DNA from: Telopea speciosissima | Taxonomy: Eukaryota; Streptophyta; Magnoliopsida; Proteales; Proteaceae | Length of the DNA stretch: 64,000 bases | Reading direction: 5' to 3' | Assembly: GCF_018873765.1 (NCBI RefSeq) | Contig: NC_057925.1 | Coordinates: 8,195,568 to 8,259,567 of the forward strand | Part shown: positions 46,852 through 57,300 of the stretch, one piece after another | Layout: every line of letters begins with the position of its first letter | How positions within the stretch are numbered: the first letter of the stretch is position 1 | The notes under the pieces: model-generated | What the model was told of the DNA's origin: nothing | Database searches by the model: none | Seen by the model: only the letters and a program-made list of their open reading frames with translations | Program-made: the position numbers and the translations under genes

Positions 46852-47658
46852 AGAGTTCTTTCTCCCATTCTTTTATTATCTTTTGTTGGATCTAGTTTCT
46901 TTTGCCTAATTTGTTCTTGTTATTTCAGGTGAAAGACAAGAATTACCAGACACAGGAGACAAGGAAGGAGTTTAAAAGGCAAGTGATGAAAGAATCTGGC
47001 ATGAAAGTACCAAAACAAGCTCCAAAAAATCCATGGAAGAACAATACAAAGAAATCCAGTCCTACTGCCGAATCTGCTGCAGCATCCAATAGTTCTGCAA
47101 TAGACACTGGTGTGTTAAAAGAATCCCATCTCTCTCGTTCTCTAATATTCACTATTTTTATAGTCAATAGTTATTACTGTTACTAATAAGGCATGCATCT
47201 CTGTGATGGAAACATACACTGAATTATGATGTCTCTGAACCTGTATTGGATTCTTTACTGACAGAAAATGTTCCTGAGGTGGTGAAATCCAAAGGTAGAG
47301 CAGGAACAAGGAAAGCTCCTTCTAAAAAGGTTTGATTCCCTGGTTCTTATTAAATATTTTATTGGATGTTACCGATAATACTCATTTTTTGACTGTCAAG
47401 GAGTAATCTTATCCTTTGGTTTATTTTGTTTTGGCTCTGTTCTTTCTAGCAAGGAAATGTCCTGTCAGTTGATGATGATGAGGATAATGAAGATGTTATT
47501 GAACTAAAAGACCGACTGGGGGCATATAATCTCGAATCTTCACCGGAACTATCAACAACAGGTGGGACCAACATTGACACTTCAATTAATTCAGTTGAAT
47601 AATTTTCTCCTCCCATGATCACACTGCAACTTGTCCTATTATTCCTCTTTTCACAGCC

Positions 47659-49440
47659 ATGGAGACTGAAGCAACCCAAGCACCACCAGCAGGGGAGAAG
47701 AAAGAACCAGGCAAGAGGGGTGCCAGTAAAATCAATGCAGCCGCGGCGGCCATGGAGACTGAAGCAACCCTAGTACCACCAGCAGGGGAGAAGAAAGAAC
47801 CAGCAAAGAGGGGTTTCAGTAAAATCAATGCAGCCACGAGGTAGCCGGGACAGGCAGCCTTGGAGACTGAAGCAACCCAAGTACCACCAGCAGGGGAGAA
47901 TAACGAACCAGGCAAGAGGGGTGCCAGTAAAACCAATGCAGCCACGGCGGCCATGGAGACTGAAGCAACCCTAGTACCATCAGCAGGGGAGAAGAAAGAA
48001 GCAGGAAAGAGGGGTTCAAGTAAAATCAATGCAGCCACGAGGAAGCCGGGACAGGCGGCCATGGAGACTGAAGCAACCCAAGTACCACCAGCAGGGGAGA
48101 ATAAAGAACCAGGCAAGAGGGGTGCCAGTAAAATCAATGCAGCCACGGTGGCCATGGAGACTGAAGCAACCCAAGCACCACCAGCAGGGGGAAAGAAAGA
48201 ACCAGGCCATAGGGGACAGGCTGCCATGGAGACGGAAGCAACCCAAGCACCACCAGCAGGGGAGAACAAAAATAGGAGTGCCAGTAAAACCAATGCAGCC
48301 ACAAGGAAGTGGGGACAGGCAGCCATGGAGACTGAAGCAACTCAAGCAACACCAGCAGGGGAGAAGAAAGAACCAGGCAAGAGGGGTGCCAGTAAAACAA
48401 ATGCAGCCACAAGGAAGTGGGGACAGGAGGCCATGGAGACTGAAGCTACCCAAGCACCACCAGCAAGGGAGAAGAAAGAACCAGGCAATAGGGGTGCCAA
48501 TGAAACCAATGCAGCCACGTGGAAGTGGGGACAGGCGGCCATGGAGACTGAGGCTACCCAAGCACCACCAGCAGGGGAGAAGAAAGAACCAGGCAATAGG
48601 GGTGCCAATGAAACTAATGCAGCCACGTGGAAGTGGGGACAGGCGGCCATGGAAACTGAAGCTACCCAAGCATCACCAGCAGGGGAGAAGAAAGAACCAG
48701 GCAACAGGGGTGCCAATGAAACCAATGCAGCCACATGGAAGTGGGGACAGGCCGCTATGGAGACTGAAGCAACCCAAGCACCACCAGCAGGGGTGAAGAA
48801 AGAACCAGGCAAGAGTGGTGCCAGTAAAACCAATGCAGCCACGAGGAAGTGGGGACAGGCGGCCATGGAGACTGAAGCAACCCAAGCACCACCAGCAGGG
48901 GTGCAGAAAGAACCAGGCAAGAGTGGTGCCAGTAAAACCAATGCAGCAATGTGGAAGTGGGGACAGGAGGCCATGGAGACTGAAGCAACCCAAGCATCAC
49001 CAGCAGGGGAGAAGAAAGAACCAGGCAATAGGGGTGCCAATGAAACCAATGCAGCCACATGGAAGTGGGGACAGGCGGCCATGGAGACTGAAGCAACCCA
49101 AGCACCACCAGCAGGAGTGAAGAAAGAACCAGGCAAGAGTGGTGCCAGTAAAACCAATGTAGCCACGAGGAAGTGGGGACAGGCGGCCATGGAGACTGAA
49201 GCAACTCAAGCACCACCAGCAGGGATGAAGGAAGAACCAGGCAAAAGTGGTTCCAGTAAAACCAATGCAGCCACGAGGAAGTGGGGACAGGCGGCCATGG
49301 AGACTGAAGCAACCCAAGCACCACCAGCAGGGGAGAAGAAAGAACCAGGCAAGAGGGGTGCCAGTAAAACCAATACAGCCATGAGGAAGCGGGGACAGAC
49401 GGCCATGGAGACTGAAGCAACCCAAGCACCACCAACTCTG
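47659..49440 (+). repeat. Coding minisatellite: about 18 units of 72-108 bp in the last exon of TOP2 copy 2
   Basis: Units start at 47659, 47752, 47860, 47953, 48061, 48154, 48226, 48325, 48433 and then every 108 bp to 49405. The consensus starts METEATQAPPAGEKKEPG and continues KRGASKTNAATRKWGQAA. Early spacings are 93, 108, 93, 108, 93, 72, 99, 108 bp, all multiples of three. Copy 1 has one unit (16473-16570). Unit 3 starts TTG and is preceded by the TAG at 47842. Later units differ little from each other, so the right-hand ten arose most recently. Confidence 0.95.
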
Positions 49441-49722
49441 TTAGATCAGAAGCCTGCTGAAAATGCAGGGGTGTCACCTGAGAAGAAAGTGAGGAAGATG
49501 AGAGCCTCCCCATTCAACAAGAAGAGTGGTTCTGTGTTGGGCAGGGTTGGAGGAATGAGCAATATTGAAGAATTGAGTTCTGCTTCTGAAAGTTCCGATG
49601 GGGAGAGTGAGGTTGAGGTTGTTGATGTTGTGCCGGCTCCAGCTAGGCCAAGACCGCAAAGGGCTAACAGAGGGCAGATCCAGTATGTGATTAGTGATTC
49701 AGAGAGCGAAGAAGAAGCAGCA

Positions 49723-50412
49723 ATGAAACATCAAAGCATAGGTCTTACTAAGCTTGAGGATGCAAATCAGGTGGCTGGGAAGAACTCTGACAAATGCATA
49801 GTTACTAAGGCATTGGAGGGGCGCCTAGGCGAGAAAGCGCCCACCTATGCGTTACCTATAATGAATCGTCAAAGCATGGGTCTTACTAAGCTTGAGGATG
49901 CAAATCAGGTGGCTGGGAAGAACTCTGACAAATGCATAGTTACCAAAGTGTTGGAGGGGCGCCTAGTCGAGAAAACGCCCATCTATGCATTGTCTATGAT
50001 GAATAGTCAAAGCATGGGTCTTACTAGGCTTGAGGATGCAAATCAGATGGCTGGGAAGAACTCTGGCAAATGCATAATTACCAAGGCGTTGGAGGGGTGC
50101 CTAGTCGAGAAAACGCCCACCTATGCGTTGCCTATAATGAATCATCAAAGCATGGGTCTTACTAAGCTTGAGGATGCAAATCAGGTGGCTGGGAAGAACT
50201 CTGACAAATGCATAGTTACCAAGGCGTTGGAGGGGCGCCTAGTTGAGAAAACGCCCACCTATGCGTTGCCTATAATGAATCGTCAAAGCATGGGGCTTAC
50301 TAAGCTTGAAGATGCAAATCAGGTGGCTGTGAAGAAATCTGACAAATGCATAGTTAACAAGGCATTGGAGGGGCACCTAGGCGAGAAAACACCCACCTAT
50401 GAGTTGCCTATA
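49723..50412 (+). repeat. Five exact 138 bp tandem units derived partly from TOP2 exon 5
   Basis: Units start at 49723, 49861, 49999, 50137 and 50275 and encode MNRQSMGLTKLEDANQVAGK, NSDKCIVTKALEGRLVEKTP, TYALPI. The first half mirrors TOP2 exon 5 (GITKLEDANDAGGKNSEKC). The second half matches the AAGGCGTTGGAGGGGCGCC sequence seen beside the TOP2 fragment at about 18175-18250. They follow directly after SDSESEE and replace the normal acidic end of the protein. Confidence 0.9.
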
Positions 50413-50586
50413 CATGCAGACCTTATACGTGCAGAGCCGATACATGCAGTGCCTATACGTGCAGTATATGATGGATTTGGCTCCTCTTCAACTCTCACAT
50501 CTCCCAATTCTTGCCCAACCCTACCTGGGAACACAACACGTGGAGAGGAAGGATCCAATGGCTCTTACCATTTTCTTCCATTTTAG
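50413..50586 (+). other. Novel open tail after the arrays, partly from a local inverted repeat
   Basis: 50478-50545 (CTCCTCTTCAACTCTCACAT, then CTACCTGGGAACAC) is about 80 percent alike to the reverse complement of about 52783-52847. The last 58 codons of the open frame are thus non-TOP2 sequence ending by chance at TAG 50584. Confidence 0.6.
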
Positions 50587-53500
50587 CTGGTTTCCGCATT
50601 CAATCCGTATGGTCCCTAGCCCTTTAATGGCTTCCTGAAATAATTTATAACCTCATACTCACTCATACAGTCCCACTATGCTCTGCTACTGAAAACCAAA
50701 TGAATGAATTGGGACCTTCCCTCCATAGCAGTAGCAGTTAACACTGCCAATATAATCGCAAGAAAGGAAGCAGCATCTTGGCAACTATTTTAAACCTGAG
50801 CTGATCTGTAAGGGAACTCTCTAAAATTGATGTGTACAGATTTGGGGTATTCAATCTGTGTCTTCCATACCTGATCAAGATTTGGTTGAATGGGTAATTC
50901 AGACTATGCATACCTTGGTTGAATGGGTAATTCACACTCTGCATACCTTGCATACCATTTCTCTTATAATCTTGATTGTAGTAGTTGGCCTTATATGGAG
51001 AAATAGATATCCCTCTCCTTTATCTCAACTGGTTGATGCATCTCCTACAAAATCCTAACTATTCTTATAAGACTGCTGAAAAATGCCATTGCCGCATATG
51101 TAAAAAATTGAATTAACATTTTCAGGTCTCAGCTTAGTTGTAAGTTATTGATAGTAAAGTCATTTGTATGCCTTCTTGAAGGCACAAAATTATCAGGACT
51201 CAAGCAAAATATCCTCAATCATTGATCACAATAGATTAAATGGTTTGAAACATGTCAAATAATAAAAATGATTAAAAATATCGAATCAGTATTTATGTTA
51301 GTTGAATGGACATGAGTTAAAAGCACATTAGTAGGAGAAATCCAAAATAAAACTGGCATTTTCAATCAATGCATATGCCTGCAACTCAAACAAATGCCTG
51401 CAAAATACCTTGACTAATCAACTAAACTGTTTTTCAGATCAATCCAGATTCTTCCTATCCATGCAAGCAGTTTTGTGCATCAATTGGATAAAAATCAACC
51501 AAACCCTTGTTAGTTGTGAAACCAAATTATCCAATCCCCGAGTCCGGATTGTTGACTGTTTTGTAGGCTTAAGGAAGTGAGCTCAGGAAAGAATCCTACA
51601 TGACATTTTTCAAAGGAACAGAAAGGAAGAAAAATAAAGAAAAAATAATATCCATCAATGGGATACAAATCAACCAACTCCTTTTTCGCTCCTTCCTCTT
51701 AAAGTGAAAAAGGAGAAATATACAAAGGATTGAGAACTTAATACTCTTAACGGAAATCGCATGGTATCTACACTAGCTTCTGGGCCAACGGGGGAGCGCA
51801 CCTGGGTATCTACCTAGGGGGTAAGGGTGTCATTTCATGGTGCCCTGTACGAGGGTGTAGGGGAGCGCCACCAAGCAGGGTTTTTTTCCCTAAAATTCAA
51901 ATTTTAAAAAAAAAATAGAAAAAAGAAACTATGAACCATCAATTTTATTGGGTCACAATACATGAAACCAAACTGTACATGACAGACAACATTCAAGATA
52001 GCTAGTCATCAAAATGGAATCAAGACCTAAAAGTACATGGTTTATGTAGCTAGGTGCCTAGGTGAATCATTAGCTCAAAACCATGTTAGCTACTCAACCA
52101 TTTAATTTATTGGGCCTTACTATGGATTAATTCATGGGCGGTGGTGGAAAGCTCTTCACCGCTTAAATCGGTGCAAAACAGGTTACCTATGAATTTTTAT
52201 GGTGTTACTATCCCATCAACCAAATGTAATCAAATGGTCTGGGTTTATGTTTTGAGTTCAAAACTTTGGAATTTTTGGCCCAGTTATTGAGCATCTCTTC
52301 TGATACATTATTTCTCCATGTACAAGTATGGTAACAGAGCATGATGTACTGGATCTGGGTACCTTCTTCCTCACGGGAAAAGTTTGTTGTCGGGTCACTG
52401 GAACGTCATCAACATCTGTACTGGATCTGGCTGCGTTCTTCTTTACTAACGATTTGACGAGCTCCTGAATTGAATGTGGTATCTCAAACCAGAATTAACA
52501 CCTCCATTGATTGAACCTCTGTTTCCTGATGATTTCACCAAGTACAAAAGTATTAGAATATTCCAACAGAGCCGAAGAGGTGCCTGGATGAAATTTGCAG
52601 TAGAGACTTGCATTTTGCAGGGTTAGGGTGGGGGCAGAGTTCAAGGGGTGGCAGACGGAGGGGTGGACGTAGGAGTCAGGGAAGGGGAAGGCGGAGTTAC
52701 AGGGGAGGGAAATAAGGGGGCAGCGGACTCGGAAATAAGGGGAACGCGGAGTTGCAGGGGAGGAAAATAAGGGGGCAGCGGACTCTCCAAGTGTGTAGTC
52801 GCGTTCCCAGGTAAGGTATGGCAGATGTGAGAGTTGGAGAGGAGCCGAATAAGATTCTTCAAAGAAGTCTAGGGAATGGTATATACTCTTCTTGCCCTCA
52901 CTCTGCTATTGCAGAGGATTTACAAGTAGGAAAAGAATAAATTTTAAATCAAAATCTGAGCATTTACAAATAGGATAAGTTAAAAACTCCAGAGTTTGAA
53001 TCTTACTCACACCATTTATAAGATGCAATTTTTTTGTTTTGTCTTTTTGGGGTAAATTTATAAGATGCAATTTGAAAATGACAAAACTATCACACTAGAA
53101 TTTGATGGGCCATAGCATATACATTAAAAATCTAGAGGGGATCGGGATCGGAATCGGCCAGTTCTAATTTAATCCCGATTCTGATTGTATTGAGTTTGAT
53201 TGAGTCTGCTGATTATGGCCATGTCCATCCAAACTGATTCCAGCTGATTCTGAAATGATTCAAAAATCAGAATCAATGGAGACCAATCTCATGCCCGATT
53301 CCGAGTTTTTAAACCTTGAACTGAACCGAATAGTGCCCGCCCAGAGACTGCAAGATGACTACATTTAGGCACATTTGATTAGCAGTGAAGTACAATAAAA
53401 CTTTACTTGTAAAATTAAATAAAATGAAATACAAAGAAAGTATCAAAAACAAAAAATTCAATTGGAATGTTAGTTATATAACATGGTCTCGGTATTCATA

Positions 53501-54382
53501 TCGGTACGGTACAGATCGGGCCCCCCTATGATCTCAAAAAGTCAGTCTTCGGGTGTTTCAATGATCAGTCTGGTATCGAGATCTGATGCGGATAATACTA
53601 AAGTATCGCCCGATACAATACTGTGTTTTAGAATCAAGATTGGGATGTTTGGTTGAAAATAGAGTTGATGCAAAGTATGCTAAAACACATGATTCCTTTA
53701 ACACAGAGAAGGTGAGAGGAATTTTTTTTTTTTAAAAATCAAAATATGTATTGAAAAGTGAAGTAAAATTTAATAGAGAAAGTTGTGTGTCCGGGAGTAT
53801 TTTCTGTGCCAACACTCTCACAAGTCTATCTCTTTCTTTCCCATATGAAAAGACACCTCTGCCCTTTGTTTTGAGGAGGAGAGAGATAGACACATGGGAG
53901 TGCTTGCATAGACCACACTCCCGGACAGAAAACTATTCCCCAACATTTATTTATCATAAGAAAAGATTTTGATTGTCATTACTTCTTGGCACATGGTAGG
54001 TACAAAAGAATGAAATATAAGTATTCAAATAAAAATGGAAAATTGAGATTTCACATTTAATGCACAGAACAAAAGATAAAAAAAAATGGTTAGGGACAGC
54101 AATGGAGAGAATTCTATACTTCTTTTTCAAATCTCTTCCACACAGGAAGCCAATCATAACAAAGAGGTGGAGCCATTCTCTGTACAAACTCCAGTTAGTG
54201 GCCAAAAAGAGAAGGAACTAACCTGAGAAACTACTTGTACACCTATAGACCACATAAACGATAAGGGGAATGGAAGACTAAAAGCTACAATTAGGGTTAT
54301 ATAAACCTCAATACTATGGAGGTACAATTACCTGAGATTCGTAAGAAGAACCCCGTAAACACATGCATATCTATAAGCCACA
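50587..54382. other. Spacer between TOP2 copy 2 and the OBERON gene
   Basis: No recognised gene. 51780-51890 holds a GC-rich repeat like the 19828 family (GGGTGTCATTTCATGGTGCC). 52640-52790 has a tandem duplication of about 58 bp (AGGGGAGG, then AAATAAGGGGGCAGCGGACTC). 52340-52500 has a minus-strand stretch open over about 50 codons that I cannot identify. 53130-53330 is a dispersed GATCGGAATCGG-type repeat. Confidence 0.45.
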
Positions 54383-57300
54383 TTAAGTACTAAGGTTTCT
54401 TCTCGCAGTTTCCATTTTTAACAATAGATCTCTAATTTCCACTTCCATCCTCATCTTCATATTGAAGTACTCGAGGTGTGCTCTCTCTAGACTCTGTAGT
54501 TCTTCTAGCTTTTGTCTGCGCCTTGTCTCAGCCTCACCCAAACATAACTTTGTAATTCGACTTGCATACTCTTTTTCAATATTTTCATTCTTAGCAACTG
54601 CAATGCGTTTCAGGCCTTCAGCCTCTCTTCTTGCATCATCTGCGCGTGCTTGGAACATTTTTGCCTCTGCCTGTTTGATTCTCACAATGCTCTCCAACTC
54701 ATCTATGACAGGTCTCTTTTCAGCACTTTGCAGGAACTGCAAATCCTCATTCCGCCGATCTACCCGATCCCAATCCAAGCTAGGACCACCAATGCTGCCA
54801 TTTTCCAGTCGTGGAGTAGCCTTTTCAGTTGAAACAGACGTTAACCACATAGCTTCTTGGTTTGGTCCCAGAACCCTATTGCTTACCTCTGGGTTCCTAT
54901 GAGGTTGCTCCTTCCCAGATGTAGAGGTGTTGGCACACTTGGAATCACTATCTGCAATTAGAGAGGAAAGTAACAGACGTAAACAGCAATGTCTTGGTCT
55001 CAAACTACAAAGTAAATATAAACATTGCAAATGACGAAAAGACAGGTTTGTCTGCAGCTGCAAACACTTATTCAAACCTTGAGCAATGATGCCAGACAAG
55101 CAGGTACAAGATTGAAGACCACAGAATCCAGATCACAGCACAGTCCATGAAGAAGCATCTTTTTGGATGTTTTGCAGGTCAAAAGTTCTTTTGCGAACAC
55201 AGTGGTGGTTATGCAGTGGTTATCACCTAATGGTATAAGTTGTATTAAAATTCTTTTTTAAGTTAGAATTTTCTAGTCGAGGGATGAAAGTACGTTATTT
55301 TCTCATGCATTTCAAGGTTTTGAGGTGGATTCCTCATCAACATTTTTAGTGTATGCAATGTTTTTAATTAGCTGTGCTTGTACTATAGCCCAAAACCCAT
55401 AAAATCCTTCTATTCCAAGAGCATGAACCAAATAGATACTCCTGGCAGTCATCTATGAACATTGAGAAGTTGACAATCTAGTCAGAACATCATTATGTTG
55501 CGGTTGCCCTAGCAAGTGCTAAATTCTGTGTGGATATAGTGTATATATCACAATGATCTCATGAGAAGCCCTCATGTTGCACACCAGTTAAATTGTGTAG
55601 CTGATTTAGCACCTGATACAAATCTCCTGAAACATACCCAGAGATCTGTAGCCATGAAACTGATAGAACCTACCTGTATCTTTAAAAGCCCCTTTATTTA
55701 TAATAGAAGAGGGAGAGAAAAAATACAGAACTGCCCCTACATAGCCGACTCTATTTAATTAGAGTCGGTTATAGGGGAAAATAACCAGAAAGACTAAAAT
55801 ACCCCCCATGGCAATTAATACAATATTTTAACAGGTTTCATATTGGAATTTTGGAAGTCACAACAATTCCATTATGATAAGTAGTTGAAAGTGATAAACC
55901 CCCCCAAAAGCCAATTTATCCAGAATTCCAGATTCAGTTTTGATTCTGAATCAAAACCCTTTCATAACCTTTCCTGTTTAACTTCACTAGTAAAACCAGT
56001 AATCTGGTTATTTACAAGTTTTGCCAATACATTTAATTGTTGACCCACTTAATACTTGTGTGGGCCCATTAGTGAACCCAACAGGGTTTTCCAACCCCGG
56101 GATCACATCAAATGGTATCAGAACCGAACCTGAGGCTACATCAATGAGGTTGATCCATATGATTTACTACTTTCAATTAGAGTTGTTTCCGTACGCTGCA
56201 AACAGGACTTTGTGATCTCCAAACAAGGCTTCTTGATTTTAGGATAAGTTGTCAAAAGAATGTTGATAATATTATCCGCTTCTGTAATGAGATGTCGAAC
56301 ATTGTAGAAGCTTCAGAAAACAGATCAGAGGTGGCAGAAAAGATGGACATCGAAAGTGACGATCAAGCTGAAGTAAACGGTCTGATCAAGATTGAATCTG
56401 AGGAATTGATTGGCGGTCCGATTGCATATGTGAAACCTCATGATCATATTCCAATCAGAAAGATATTGTTTTCCAATGATCGCCTGGAGATCGTAGCGGT
56501 TGATCGTGAGATGCGCTGGATCATCACCCCATCAAAACCGAAGATTTTGGATCAAGTAACGATGGAAGCCAGTGAAGTGAAAGCCATTCCCCAACATGAG
56601 TTTGTTCTTCCACACAATTTTCCAGACATGGATGCAACCTAAAGCTTCATATTTTCGATTTTATTCGAGTTGCAAACAAGGAGCAGCTAGACCCCTTTCG
56701 AGTACTTTTATTAAAGCCCTTCAACAGAACTCAGGGTCGAATTTTTTTAACACTAGGGGAATTGATGCAGGAATAGTTCTTTGGACCCGGACGAACCTGT
56801 TTGAGAATTCCAGCCGAGAACCAGGTCCAAATTGGGATTTGGGTCTAGTAAGTATAATTAGATATTTATTTTCTTTAGGATGATTACATAATCTTCTTAT
56901 TTTTTAGAAGTTTAGCTATGTAGGATATTTGGTTTCCTAGGTTGAGCTGTTCTTAGTTTCCTAGTTAAGAGTTTCTAAATTTTAGTTAGTTGTCTTTCAT
57001 TATATGTATCCTTGGATTTACCAAAAATTGGAGATTTGATAATGGATTGAGTTTGAGATTGTAGTGGCGCACAAACAGCCACTCATGATTGAGGACTGTC
57101 TCTCTCATTTCCTCTTCTTTCTTCTTCATATTATGGGCATAAGATCACCACTCTGGGTGACCTGAACTCTAGAAGCTCTCCCAGAAATCTTGTTCTGTTG
57201 CGAGAACCTAAGTCTATGCAGAGACCTGGTCCTTCTTCTACCATTACATCTGGTTTCAGCAGTTCATTCTTCTCCTTCTTGGTTGCTGTTCGGGTGGGTA

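Larger units (their letters stand above)
40907..50586 (+). pseudogene. TOP2: Second TOP2 copy, same exon layout, disabled, with expanded tail
   Basis: Tandem paralog of 10294-16934. Exons: 40907-41479, 42576-42868, 42935-43010, 43115-43385, 43459-43655, 43756-43965, 44078-44190, 44288-44398, 44502-44666, 44791-45132, 45247-45380, 45471-45828, 45933-46119, 46207-46256, from 46354, 46929-47109, 47265-47329, 47450-47561, from 47657. ATPase, TOPRIM and active-site Tyr codons persist. Lesions: exon 7 is 113 bp against 114 (one base lost near 44134), giving TGA at 44186-44188 and at most 576 aa; an inverted-repeat insertion at 46769-46851 replaces the exon 15 donor, and the frame ends at TAA 46801; a TAG at 47842-47844 lies in the last exon. 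The tail then stays open to 50586. A truncated ATPase-plus-partial-TOPRIM protein is conceivable but unlikely to be useful. Confidence 0.88.

Noticed and set aside
47619-49513. Several 100-280 codon frames on the reverse strand and in other forward frames across the tail array
   Set aside because: The repeat unit is a multiple of three, so any frame open in one unit is open in all. They are shadows of the METEATQ array, not genes.
47659-50412. Array of regular repeats, as a CRISPR-like locus
   Set aside because: Units are contiguous coding repeats without unique spacers, in plant DNA with introns on both sides.
52340-52520. Open minus-strand stretch reading ELVKSLVKKNAARSSTD as a gene exon
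   Set aside because: No start, no recognised family and no splice partners; kept only as a remark.
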